64,000 nucleotides of DNA, from contig JAYRJQ010000009.1 in the NCBI GenBank assembly GCA_041906185.1, positions 159,460-223,459 of the forward strand. Reading direction: 5' to 3'. How positions within the stretch are numbered: the stretch's first letter is position 1; the number at the start of each line of letters is the position of its first letter. Origin of the DNA: Roseateles_B sp041906185. Its GTDB lineage: Bacteria; Pseudomonadota; Gammaproteobacteria; Burkholderiales; Burkholderiaceae_C. Positions 58,301 to 64,000 of the stretch are shown here, piece after piece. The notes under the pieces were generated by a model, which was not told the DNA's origin, did no database searches, and worked only from the letters and a program-made list of their open reading frames with translations. The translations under genes were made by a program, and so were the position numbers.

Positions 58301-58854
58301 CGCCCCAGGAGGCGCTCGGCGTCAGGCCGGAGAGCCGTCAGCAGGAGCCCGCCGAGCTGGTGGTCCGCACGGCCGAGCTCGACGAGATGGCCGCGCTCGG
58401 CGAGGCCATGCACCGGGTGCTGGAGTGGGTCAGTGGTCCGCAGGGGCAGGGCGCTTCTCTCGCCCCGCTGCTCGGTGCGGCCGCCCAGATGTACGGCCTG
58501 GACGCCCGGCGCAGCGAGCGTCTGGAGCGTGCCGTACGGGCCATCCTGGCGAGCGACGCCTGCCGTCCCTTCTTCGATCCGGCGCAGCTGCTGTGGGCGG
58601 GCAACGAGGTGCCGGTCAGCCACGACGGGCTGGACCTGCGCCTGGATCGCCTGGTGCTGCGCGCAGGCGCGCCGGGCCAGCCGGCGCAGTGGTGGGTGCT
58701 GGACTACAAGCTGAACGAGGCGCCGCAGCGCCAGGACGAGTACGTGCAGCAACTGCGCCAGTACCGCGTGGCCGTCGAGGCCCTGCAGCCTGGCGAGCCG
58801 GTGCGCACGGCCTTCATCACGGGGCAGGGGCGGCTGGTGGAGGTCGAGCCCTAG
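55378..58854 (+). CDS. addA: AddA-like UvrD helicase / nuclease subunit
   Basis: 1158 residues. SF1 helicase motifs in order: Walker A EACAGAGKTW (~44), Ia ITFTRKAAGEM, II LLIDEFQDTS (~405), III FIVGDPKQSIYRFRRAEP, V LLTVHGAKGLEAR, VI LYVAVTRAKSRL; a C-terminal RecB nuclease domain with LRLDRLVL, WWVLDYKLNE and QLRQY. ATG 55378 overlaps the addB stop (TGATG) with GGAAGGAAG upstream. At ~565-575 an acidic linker is coded by perfect 9-bp repeats. Forms the AddAB recombination machine with the upstream gene. Confidence 0.88.
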   Translation: MAAQDMTQDAAVAAQAAYTVDGRIVPREQFYTVACDPRRSVVVEACAGAGKTWMLVSRILRALLEGVQPQQIVAITFTRKAAGEMRQRLSEWLAEFARDTHEGRCLALRQRGMSEADAERAAPLLQGLQQQLLQGGRPVEIRTFHAWFSQLLRAAPMTLLQDLGISPELQLLEDESELMPDVWRSFHARVLADAALLSDYQGLVDECGRSKVLRWLEAGFAKRVELRLAAAQGVLMDSVEGAASVSTRFADTTPLALVDAMRLQWQDLALELGQGRNETMRKAAVAIEQALTAQASGAALFEVLRSKLLTKAGTPVKALSSCALALTLAEEVALIQRGLDQLAAQTLHRQLARLSLVLIDCFDQLKQTRGLVDMNDLERGALAVLGDAALAGWVQERLDAQLRHLLIDEFQDTSPLQWQALYAWLSSYTGAGGGGSGQRPLSVFIVGDPKQSIYRFRRAEPRVFAAARDFLQRGLDAAVLACDHTRRNAPEVLAAVNAALSQAQSLGEYQGFRPHTTESSEPDALAGVWRLDAPAAMDEGTEGDSAADVAAEAGAEDGEDGEDGEDGEGELGWRPSLSQARHEPELQRRAAEAERVARALSALLANGGLKPGDVFVLARRREALRVLAEALKARGIAHVAPEEMTLLDAPDVRDLLALLDALASPAHDLSLAHALRSPLFDVSEAGLLQLSLAAGTVRRLETGSEEGAKDDEPGDDRPRRPKTSFWQALMEADEASLEPALQRARQLLAAWSARLQQSTPHELLDCVLAEGDLLARVAARVPPSERRSRLHALQSLLGLALDLDGGRYATVYGFVRALRQRALSLPAHAEADAVQLLTVHGAKGLEARVVVMMDCDAPPARADHATLLVDWPVDLPAPRRVAFIASESTPPPALEPLMRFEQGERQREELNALYVAVTRAKSRLVLSRSVSARAGSASSWWQRLHDSAQDWQVAEVPSEASRAVAPVLLELPVLPPQEALGVRPESRQQEPAELVVRTAELDEMAALGEAMHRVLEWVSGPQGQGASLAPLLGAAAQMYGLDARRSERLERAVRAILASDACRPFFDPAQLLWAGNEVPVSHDGLDLRLDRLVLRAGAPGQPAQWWVLDYKLNEAPQRQDEYVQQLRQYRVAVEALQPGEPVRTAFITGQGRLVEVEP
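57042..57083 (+). repeat. 9-bp tandem repeat inside addA
   Basis: Four perfect copies of GGAGGACGG (57042-57077) plus a partial fifth, coding an E-D-G repeat in a disordered acidic linker between the helicase halves. In-frame slippage would change linker length without breaking the gene. Confidence 0.9.
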
Positions 58855-58914
58855 CGCCAACGCGCCGACTTTCCCAGCCGGGGTCAAATCCCGGGTTAGA
58901 ATGCAAGGCTCAGT

Positions 58915-58991
58915 CGGGGCGTAGCGCAGCCTGGTAGCGCATCTGCTTTGGGAGCAGAGGGTCGCGAGTTCGAATCCCGCCGCCCCGACCA
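58915..58991 (+). tRNA. tRNA-Pro (anticodon TGG)
   Basis: Acceptor stem CGGGGCG / CGCCCCG, anticodon stem TCTGC / GCAGA around loop TTTGGGA (anticodon TGG), T-arm GAGTTCGAATCCC, encoded CCA at 58989-58991. A TAGAAT -10-like box lies at 58897-58902. Its 3' end is the likely integration site of the element to the right. Confidence 0.95.
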
Positions 58992-59000
58992 ACTTTTTCA
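58970..59000 (+). other. Putative attachment site (left junction of an integrated element)
   Basis: The 3' part of tRNA-Pro and the following bases. An integrase gene begins its 3' end 115 bp away and phage-type genes follow, so insertion at this tRNA is inferred. The second att copy would be outside the window and the exact core cannot be set. Confidence 0.5.
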
Positions 59001-59031
59001 GACGCAAGCCTTTGTCAGCGCTTGCGTTTTT
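59001..59031 (+). terminator. Terminator of tRNA-Pro
   Basis: 8-bp stem ACGCAAGC / GCTTGCGT with a ten-base loop and TTTTT. Confidence 0.88.
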
Positions 59032-59056
59032 CAGGCGGAATGGCGCCTCTGTTTTC

Positions 59057-59073
59057 TGCCTAAAAAGTAGGCA
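59057..59073. repeat. Inverted repeat near the junction
   Basis: TGCCTA-AAAAG-TAGGCA, perfect 6-bp arms, in AT-rich sequence between tRNA-Pro and the integrase gene; not followed by a T run on either strand, so more likely a protein site than a terminator. Confidence 0.55.
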
Positions 59074-59075
59074 AG

Positions 59076-59109
59076 TTCTAACAGAATCAGCACCCTTCTA
59101 ACGGAATCA
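59076..59109. repeat. 14-bp direct repeats beside the integrase gene
   Basis: TTCTAACAGAATCA (59076-59089) and TTCTAACGGAATCA (59096-59109), one mismatch, start-to-start 20 bp (two helical turns). The second includes the integrase stop codon. They look like arm-type integrase or excisionase sites. Confidence 0.6.
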
Positions 59110-60186
59110 CGCCGCCGCGCCTGTCTTCCGGGCCTTGTTTCTCCTGACATATGCGGTCGTCTGCGACTCGGTGGCATGCACCCCGAGGTCACTTGCAGCC
59201 CGCACACCTTCCCGCGCCGCCTTGTCCGTCAAGGCCTTGGCGCGCAGGTCTCGGAACATGGCCGGCTTGACGCCAGAACGCTTCACTCCACGCAGCCATG
59301 CATTGCTCAGCGCCTCGTAGGTCATCGGCGCTCCGTCCTGCTTGGTGATGAGCGCAGAGGTCACCACACGCTGAGAGGCCCGGGTCTTCAGCAGCCGCTC
59401 CTTCTTGAGCAGCTGCAGCCGGCGGATCACAGCCTGCAGGCGCGGCGTCCAGGTGATGATCAGCGCATCCCCGCCCTTGTGCTTGGTCTTGTCCCGGCGC
59501 AGCCAGATCCCTTCCTGGGTGACATGCGGCTCCTCCGGATGGTCTGGATCCTTCTCCTCCAGGATGCGGATCATGACGCCGACGTCCATACCGGTCAGGT
59601 AGGCGAGCTCGATACAGCAGGCCGTGGTGATCCCGCTGCGGGTCCGCTTTCCGTCGTCGCCGTAGACGCATCCGATCTTGATGCGGCGCATCTCGGAGTC
59701 CGTGATGTAGCGCGTGCGGGGCTTGTAGCCGATGGGCTTGATGGGCGTCACCGGATTGCTGCCGGCCTTGCGCATGCCAAGCACCTCGGCATGCTGAAAG
59801 AGGCTGTGCATCTGCGAGCGCATCAGGTCGTGGGTTCTGCCGGTCTCGCGAAGCGGCGCCAGGAACTCCAGGCAGTCCGGCGGCTCGACCTCGTCGGCCC
59901 TGAACTCCTTGAACCCCTCCGCGATCTGGTCGGCCCGGCGCTTCTCGTCCACCTGGGTCTTGGCTGAGTGCCTGGACATTACGTCGCGGCGCCATGCCTC
60001 CACAAGCGACAGCACCGAGTCAGGCTGGGCGTCACGGTGCATAGCGAGGCTCAATGCCTTGTAGAAGGCCGGCAGGCCTTCCGACACCCGTGTCAGCGGT
60101 GCCCAGATGCGCTTCCGGCCCTCTGCGCGGATGTAGTAGTAGCGGCCCCCTTTGATCTGGGTGCTCTTCGCTGGTCCCTTGGGCAT
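59107..60186 (-). CDS. int: Phage-type tyrosine integrase with altered box I
   Basis: 359 residues. N-terminal arm/core-binding part (~1-165), C-terminal catalytic domain (~175-350). The box II segment is MFRDLRAKALTDK (Arg in place of the first His, as seen in some phage integrases), and the nucleophile Tyr is in SQTTAYVRR near the end. The expected box I arginine (LTG-x-R) is replaced: the sequence reads AYLTGMDVGVM. It lies at the left end of the element, 115 bp from tRNA-Pro and 10 bp after the DUF4224 gene. Recombinase family is clear; activity is uncertain. Confidence 0.85.
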   Translation of the reverse strand: MPKGPAKSTQIKGGRYYYIRAEGRKRIWAPLTRVSEGLPAFYKALSLAMHRDAQPDSVLSLVEAWRRDVMSRHSAKTQVDEKRRADQIAEGFKEFRADEVEPPDCLEFLAPLRETGRTHDLMRSQMHSLFQHAEVLGMRKAGSNPVTPIKPIGYKPRTRYITDSEMRRIKIGCVYGDDGKRTRSGITTACCIELAYLTGMDVGVMIRILEEKDPDHPEEPHVTQEGIWLRRDKTKHKGGDALIITWTPRLQAVIRRLQLLKKERLLKTRASQRVVTSALITKQDGAPMTYEALSNAWLRGVKRSGVKPAMFRDLRAKALTDKAAREGVRAASDLGVHATESQTTAYVRRNKARKTGAAA

Positions 60187-60196
60187 GTCTTCTCCG

Positions 60197-60439
60197 TCAT
60201 GCGGCCCGGCGGCCGGATGGTGCTGCGGGCTTCACGCGAGGCCGCGGCCGCGCAGCTTCGCCGATGACACCATAGACGCCGCGGCTCACGGCTTCAAAGT
60301 GCGGTCGCTCCAGGACGACCTGGCCACTGCGCAGGTAGGCCCGGGTGTAGCCGCGCTGGTGGAGCTCGCGGAGCTGGTCCGCCGGCCGGCTGTACCTGGT
60401 CAGCAAGACGATCTCTTCGGCGCTGAGGACGGGGCTCAT
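60197..60439 (-). CDS. DUF4224 phage protein (integrase-adjacent)
   Basis: 80 residues. MSPVLSAEEIVLLTRYSRPADQLRELHQRGY matches DUF4224, small proteins that accompany phage integrases and are suspected to help excision or DNA binding. The C-terminus is Arg/Pro/Ala-rich. ATG 60439 overlaps the upstream stop (ATGA) and follows GGGGAGAG. Confidence 0.8.
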   Translation of the reverse strand: MSPVLSAEEIVLLTRYSRPADQLRELHQRGYTRAYLRSGQVVLERPHFEAVSRGVYGVIGEAARPRPRVKPAAPSGRRAA

Positions 60440-60882
60440 TTCATCTCTCCCCGTGAACGGATGGCGGCGGCGCACCGATCCATTGCACCGACGTCCTCAA
60501 AGGAAGATCCGACCTCCTTAGCCGCCGCAGCCGCCATGTCTTCGCACACCTTCGCGCATTCCTCCCGCTCCCTCTCCACTGCTGCCGCAATCAGGCTGCG
60601 GACGGTGGATGCGGTGTAGAACGGTTCTGCCCCGGGCCATCCGAAAGGCTTTTCCTTTCCCATGTGCGCCACGCCTGACGAGAAGCCGGGATTGCGGCGT
60701 ATCCAGCAGTCTGCCTCCCTGAAGAACTCCACGCTCTCCACGCTTGAGCGGTGGCGGGAGAGGGCGGACCGGATAACGCTTAGCGCCTCGTCCTCAATGG
60801 CTTCACCATTCACGGCATCAATCGAATGGCGCATCAGCATGTTTTCGCAATGCTCAAGCGCCGCAATAAGTTCCTTGCTCAT
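60436..60882 (-). CDS. Hypothetical phage protein
   Basis: 148 residues, cytoplasmic, no recognised domain. N-terminal helix ELIAALEHCENMLMRH, and near the C-terminus the phage-typical ERECAKVCEDMAAAA-type helix (VEREREECAKVCEDM). Overlaps both neighbours by ATGA, with an AAGGA ribosome site. Function not recognised. Confidence 0.7.
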   Translation of the reverse strand: MSKELIAALEHCENMLMRHSIDAVNGEAIEDEALSVIRSALSRHRSSVESVEFFREADCWIRRNPGFSSGVAHMGKEKPFGWPGAEPFYTASTVRSLIAAAVEREREECAKVCEDMAAAAAKEVGSSFEDVGAMDRCAAAIRSRGEMK

Positions 60883-61484
60883 TCCTTGCCTCCCATAGCG
60901 GCGTGAGCTAGGACGAAACCGCAGCCCTCGTCGTGCTCGCATGGGCTGCCTGTGCGAATCGAAAGGCGGGGCTTCCCGTAGTCGCAGAACTGGCAGCCAG
61001 TAGGGCTCTTCAGAATGGCAGAAAGCGCAGCCCTCAGCGCCTCGCACTCAGCGGCCAGCCGGTCGCATTCCTTGCGCTGCCGCAGGATCTCGCTAGCCAT
61101 CTGCCGGACGATCAGCGCCGGGTGCTTGGCGTCCAGCGTCTCGGCCATGCCTTGCTTTGCGAAATATTCGCGGGCCGTGTCGTTGATGAAGGACAGTTCA
61201 GCGGCCAGCCGGTCTCGCTCGGCCTCCACCGCGGAGAGGCGGCGAGGCTCGGCGGCGATAGCCTTGAGGTCGTCCATCTTCCGGACGGACCAGGCGCGGC
61301 GCTGGCCGTGCAAGCCCATCACCGGGCCGCGGTGGCACTCAGGACAGAGGGCGATGGCCGTGAACTGCAGGCCCTGCTCGATGTGATGCGCCTCAGAAGG
61401 GCCGGGTGCGTCGCACACAGAGCAAGACTGCTCCTTCACGCGAGCCAGGTGCGCGCGCTCCTTGGCGGTCAGCTTGTTGTTCAT
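60879..61484 (-). CDS. HNH-like zinc-binding phage protein with C-terminal second Cys cluster
   Basis: 201 residues. N-terminal SCSVCDAPGPSEAHHI ... ALCPECHRG is an HNH/beta-beta-alpha-metal-like module similar to phage recombination (Ref/DUF968-type) proteins; GLHGQRRAW follows. The middle (~85-150) is a coiled coil (EAERDRLAAEL). The C-terminus has a second set of Cys/His (GCQFCDYG, PCEHDEGCGF). A nuclease or recombination role with the adjacent RecT is inferred. Confidence 0.65.
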   Translation of the reverse strand: MNNKLTAKERAHLARVKEQSCSVCDAPGPSEAHHIEQGLQFTAIALCPECHRGPVMGLHGQRRAWSVRKMDDLKAIAAEPRRLSAVEAERDRLAAELSFINDTAREYFAKQGMAETLDAKHPALIVRQMASEILRQRKECDRLAAECEALRAALSAILKSPTGCQFCDYGKPRLSIRTGSPCEHDEGCGFVLAHAAMGGKE

Positions 61485-62488
61485 GCGGCGGCCTTCTGCC
61501 GGCGCGCTTCGCCTTCCTTCTTGAGCGCCGAGCGGACATCCGATGCCAGCAGGAACCAGAGCGCCATACGCTGGTCGCTGTCGAGCTGGTCAACCTCGAT
61601 GCGGTCGAACGCCGGCGCCACCCCTGCCTCGCTGTTGCGGAAGATGGCGTCAACCTCTCCGGCGAGCTCTCGCATGTAGGCTTGCGCTTCGGGGCTCATC
61701 GCCCGCAGCGCGTCGCCCATGACGTCACGCGCGGATGCGCCGGAGGAGGGCGCCGCGTCGTTCGCGGCCGCGGCCAGCTCGATGCCCTCGCCGCCCTCGT
61801 TGTTGAGGTAGTGGATCGCGGCTGAGAGCTTGTCCTTCTCGGTCTTCGGCCAGGTCTTGTAGGCGCGCTTGATGACCGTCTTCTTGATCATCTCGCCCTC
61901 GTCCGTGACCCACGGGCACTTCTTCTGCTTCGTCTCCCAGGCCTTCCACGCGGAGGAGCGGTTGCGGATCGCGTAGACGCCTTCCTCGCCTTCGAGGGGC
62001 ATGGCCGTGGTCAGGTAGTCACCGCTGCAGGTCTTCACGACCACGTAGGCGCCGACGATCTGCCCGCGGTCCTGCGCAAAGGGATTGCGCACGTGCGTCG
62101 GAGGCTTGTCGAACCCGTTGAGTTCGAAGCGGTCGGCCTCGTACACCAGCTCCGACTGGCCCCACATGATCGACCCAGACTGGATTGCCAGGTCGAGCAG
62201 GCCCATGTAGCTGATGTCCAGGCAGATCTTGCCGTCGCGCGGCACGAGGTACGCCTGGCGCTTGGCCGGGTTCAGGCTGATGCCGATAGCCGCGATGTTC
62301 GTGACCGCATTGATCACGCTCTGGCGGTTCTTGGTCGCGATGTCGATGGCGTAGTCGCTGGCGCTCAAGACCTGGATGGCGAAGCCTGCCTCACGCTCGA
62401 AGTTCAGCGATGAGCCGGCCAGCCGGTTGAACTGGTCTTGAACGCTCCAGACGTCCTGCTCGACGATGGCCAGGGCGGTGTTCTTCAC
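61481..62488 (-). CDS. recT: RecT-family single-strand annealing recombinase
   Basis: 335 residues. The RecT core spans ~10-235: ATKNRQSVINAVTNIAAIGISLNP, then LDISYMGLLDLA, RFELNGFDKPP and the WETKQKKCPWVTDEGEMIKKTVIKR part. The C-terminal ~100 residues are acidic/alanine-rich. It pairs single strands in phage recombination; the usual exonuclease partner is not among the genes seen. GTG 62488 overlaps the upstream small ORF (stop TGA in CTGTGA) with TGGAGC before it. Confidence 0.88.
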   Translation of the reverse strand: MKNTALAIVEQDVWSVQDQFNRLAGSSLNFEREAGFAIQVLSASDYAIDIATKNRQSVINAVTNIAAIGISLNPAKRQAYLVPRDGKICLDISYMGLLDLAIQSGSIMWGQSELVYEADRFELNGFDKPPTHVRNPFAQDRGQIVGAYVVVKTCSGDYLTTAMPLEGEEGVYAIRNRSSAWKAWETKQKKCPWVTDEGEMIKKTVIKRAYKTWPKTEKDKLSAAIHYLNNEGGEGIELAAAANDAAPSSGASARDVMGDALRAMSPEAQAYMRELAGEVDAIFRNSEAGVAPAFDRIEVDQLDSDQRMALWFLLASDVRSALKKEGEARRQKAAA

Positions 62489-62619
62489 AGGCTGCTCCAG
62501 AGCTGCTCGTTGTCGATCAGCGCGCCGATGACGTTGGCGGCCAGGACCAGGACGAAGGCGAAAGCAGCGCCCAGGTCCGGGCGGCGCTGGCAAAGGCGGG
62601 TCAGTCGGGTGTCAAACAT
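62485..62619 (-). CDS. 44-residue single-pass membrane ORF
   Basis: Reads MFDTRLTRLCQRRPDL, then a hydrophobic stretch (~17-36, GAAFAFVLVLAANVIGALI), ending DNEQLWSSL. It begins 8 bp inside the end of the upstream gene and ends in the recT start (TGA/GTG overlap), so it fits the cassette's coupled style exactly. A basic N-terminus before one helix suggests N-in topology. No homology recognised. Confidence 0.6.
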   Translation of the reverse strand: MFDTRLTRLCQRRPDLGAAFAFVLVLAANVIGALIDNEQLWSSL

Positions 62620-62980
62620 GGCGGCTCCAGAAGGCGGCAGAGACGATCACGACGGCGGCGAAGCTGCCCAGCAGGCCGGGGCCAAGCGTCAGGGCCCAGC
62701 GCTCCCAGCTGGACACGCGGCCCATGCGCTCCTTGCGGCACTCGGAGCCGAGTTCAGTGCAGGCTTCGGCCGGCATCGGCTGCTCGGTGTCGACGGTGTG
62801 CGCGCCATCGCGCTGGTCCAGCGTCGCGGTCAGCCGGCCCTGCTGGTCGCACCCTCGCGGGATGTACGGTGCCCAGGTGCGGCCCTGCGCGAAGTCGGCC
62901 ATGTCGTCCATGGCGTCGTGCATGTGGTTGGCCGGGAAGCTCGTGGCCGCCTTCCGGCGGAAGACGTCGAGGATGCTCAT
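62612..62980 (-). CDS. Hypothetical phage protein with C-terminal membrane helix
   Basis: 122 residues: a soluble N-terminal part (MSILDVFRRKAATSFPANHMHDAMDD), two cysteines in the middle, and a hydrophobic C-terminal helix (~97-118, LTLGPGLLGSFAAVVIVSAAF). A tail-anchored protein, function unknown. ATGA overlap upstream, 8-bp overlap with the 44-residue ORF. Confidence 0.65.
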   Translation of the reverse strand: MSILDVFRRKAATSFPANHMHDAMDDMADFAQGRTWAPYIPRGCDQQGRLTATLDQRDGAHTVDTEQPMPAEACTELGSECRKERMGRVSSWERWALTLGPGLLGSFAAVVIVSAAFWSRHV

Positions 62981-63294
62981 TGCTGCTCTCCGGTTGCTTT
63001 GGCGATGGCGGCGCGGGCGGGCTCAAGAGCGTCAAGCAGCGCCTGCCCTGCGTTTGTGAATCGCTCGCCGACTGTCATTCCCTCGCAGGCCTCCGCTATT
63101 GCGGCGCGGCTAACTTTCAGCGCCTCCAGCAGCTCAGGAGCGGCGGCGATAAGGCGGGCGTTGGCTTCGTTTTTTGGGTAGAAGCCCGCAGTAACTGCTA
63201 GTGCCTTTTTTGGGCCAAACTCACCTTGGCAATCAATTACCCATCGATAGTCTTCAAAGGTTGCCGACCAAGGCCCAGGCGTGTGCTTGCTCAT
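62977..63294 (-). CDS. Hypothetical phage protein (SKHTPGPW family)
   Basis: 105 residues beginning MSKHTPGPWSATFEDYRW, with NARLIAAAPELLEAL in the middle, both common in small phage/prophage proteins of unknown function. The C-terminal half is helical. ATG 63294 chosen over an upstream start because it matches this family; overlaps neighbours by ATGA. Confidence 0.75.
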   Translation of the reverse strand: MSKHTPGPWSATFEDYRWVIDCQGEFGPKKALAVTAGFYPKNEANARLIAAAPELLEALKVSRAAIAEACEGMTVGERFTNAGQALLDALEPARAAIAKATGEQQ

Positions 63295-63677
63295 TCGTCT
63301 TCTCCCAGCATGTAGGCCGCTGCATGGCGCTCTGCGTAGATGCCAGACAGGCGCGACAGGAAGGTCTTGCACTGCATCTGCACCGGCTCGCCGCGCGCAG
63401 CGGCCGCGATGTGCTGGACCATCTGCTGCAGCAGCACGTCGCCGGCGGTGTCGGCCAGGATGTCGCGGATCAGGTCCAGGGCGCTCAGCTCATGCGTGCC
63501 GCCGATCTGGTCAGCGAAGTCCGGCGTCGGCAGCATCACCAGGGACAGGTCTTGCTGCTTCACCGCCGCCAGGAACTCAGCCGACAGCGATTCGATGCCG
63601 CGAGCGATGGCCGCTTGGCGGTTCTCGCGTGCATTCCAGGCCTTGGCCCGGTCTTCCGTCTCGATGCAGCTGGTCAT
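63291..63677 (-). CDS. Hypothetical phage protein
   Basis: 128 residues, soluble, mostly helical, no recognised motif. ATG 63677 overlaps the stop of the upstream repeat protein; the gene ends in the start of the next (ATGA). Function not recognised. Confidence 0.65.
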   Translation of the reverse strand: MTSCIETEDRAKAWNARENRQAAIARGIESLSAEFLAAVKQQDLSLVMLPTPDFADQIGGTHELSALDLIRDILADTAGDVLLQQMVQHIAAAARGEPVQMQCKTFLSRLSGIYAERHAAAYMLGEDE

Positions 63678-64000
63678 TCCTGCACCTCCACCGGCTTGCC
63701 GTTCTCCAGCGTGTACCAGGCGCCCGACTTGATCCCATCGCGGCCAACGATGCCAGCCCAGGCGTGGGTAATGTTCCAGTTGTCATCTCGCTCGACAAGG
63801 AACACCGCACATCCATCCTTGCCACAGACACGGCCATTCCGACCGGAAGCCATTGCCGCGCCCTGATAGCCCGTGGCAGAGGCCGCGCCCCGAGTGCCCG
63901 TGGCAGAGGCCGCGCCCTGGTCGCCCGTGGCAGAGGCCGCGCCCCGAGTGCCCGTGGCAGAGGCCGCGCCCTGATAGCCCGTGGCAGAGGCCGCGCCCTG
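63674..64000 (-). CDS. Phage repeat protein with ASATG nonapeptides, 5' part off the right edge
   Basis: The frame ends at TGA 63674-63676 and is open to the window edge (109 codons seen, start not in the window). The visible N-terminal part is a run of nine-residue repeats A-S-A-T-G-x-x-G-A (x-x = YQ, TR, DQ, TR, YQ), then AMASGRNGRVCGKDGCAVF, ITHAWAGIVGRDGIK and SGAWYTLENGKPVEVQE. This build (repeats, then a domain ending W-Y-T-L) is familiar from enterobacterial and other prophage proteins of unknown function, and the glycine-spaced repeats suggest a beta-solenoid. Confidence 0.75.
   Translation of the reverse strand, partial: QGAASATGYQGAASATGTRGAASATGDQGAASATGTRGAASATGYQGAAMASGRNGRVCGKDGCAVFLVERDDNWNITHAWAGIVGRDGIKSGAWYTLENGKPVEVQE
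63858..64000 (-). repeat. 27-bp tandem repeats coding the nonapeptides
   Basis: Five full copies (63858-63992) and 8 bp of a sixth. All share GCGCCC ... GCCCGTGGCAGAGGCC; only the centre varies. Copies 1 and 5 are identical, and 2 and 4 are identical, so the order is A-B-C-B-A. The array continues past the edge. Confidence 0.95.

Noticed and set aside
55165..59007. A 1280-codon minus-strand open frame across addA and tRNA-Pro
   Set aside because: It runs opposite clear helicase motifs and through a tRNA; shadow only.
63858..64000. CRISPR-like array
   Set aside because: The 27-bp units are contiguous with no spacers and lie in frame within a protein gene.
61481..64000. RecE/YqaJ exonuclease partner for RecT
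   Set aside because: None of the genes upstream of recT within the window shows PD-(D/E)XK or lambda-exonuclease motifs; it may lie beyond the edge.

Overview
The window is a high-GC, densely coded chromosomal segment of a betaproteobacterium, almost certainly in the order Burkholderiales (Roseateles/Mitsuaria/Rubrivivax-like; the species cannot be fixed from sequence alone). The evidence is the gene order gyrA-serC-pheA-tyrA-aroA/cmk, a fused AroA-Cmk protein, an EF-P with Arg32 beside its rhamnosyltransferase EarP, surE-pcm-nlpD-rpoS-rlmD, carAB-greA-DUF4149-yhbY/rlmE-ftsH-folP-glmM, pstSCAB-phoUBR, and rpmE2 / rho / trxA / addB-addA.

Layout. 1-8130 (minus): gyrase A, a DUF2059 periplasmic protein and the serine/aromatic amino-acid genes, ending in an aroA-cmk fusion cut by the left edge. 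8.4-14.9 kb: an OmpA-like lipid/peptidoglycan anchor protein, efp and earP (EF-P and its modifier), uvrC, a TonB-like lipoprotein, pgsA, hupB and tRNA-Val. 15.1-19.5 kb: ppiD, tRNA-His, a spacer with a degenerate 10-bp tandem array, an orphan NarL/LuxR-type response regulator and a quinone-oxidoreductase-type MDR. 19.6-24.9 kb: the surE-pcm-nlpD-rpoS stationary-phase cluster and rlmD. 24.9-29.2 kb: a BI-1 membrane protein, a GlcG-like protein and a large DUF3857/transglutaminase membrane protein. 29.4-40.7 kb: carAB (pyrimidine/arginine), greA, yhbY/rlmE (ribosome assembly), ftsH, folP and glmM. 40.8-48.2 kb: a phosphate-starvation block in which a fasciclin lipoprotein and pstSCAB-phoUBR diverge from a region with tandem 11-bp Pho-box repeats facing both ways. 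48.2-58.9 kb: a GT-C-type membrane protein, L31 type B, Rho, thioredoxin and an AddAB-like helicase-nuclease pair, ending at tRNA-Pro(TGG).

58.9-64.0 kb: the left end of an integrated element (prophage-like) lodged immediately 3' of tRNA-Pro. It is transcribed leftward as a tightly overlapping cassette: a protein with 9-residue tandem repeats (cut by the right edge), several small phage-type proteins, a tiny membrane ORF, a RecT-family annealase, a cysteine-rich HNH-like protein, a DUF4224 protein and a tyrosine integrase with an unusual box I.

Regulatory reading. Strong factor-independent terminators end most transcription units. Six genes (earP, uvrC, pgsA, surE, rlmD, yhbY) share a -10-like hexamer only 6-7 nt before the start codon, suggesting leaderless transcripts. 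ftsH has a near-consensus heat-shock (sigma-32) promoter, and carA and greA have terminator-like hairpins in their leaders.
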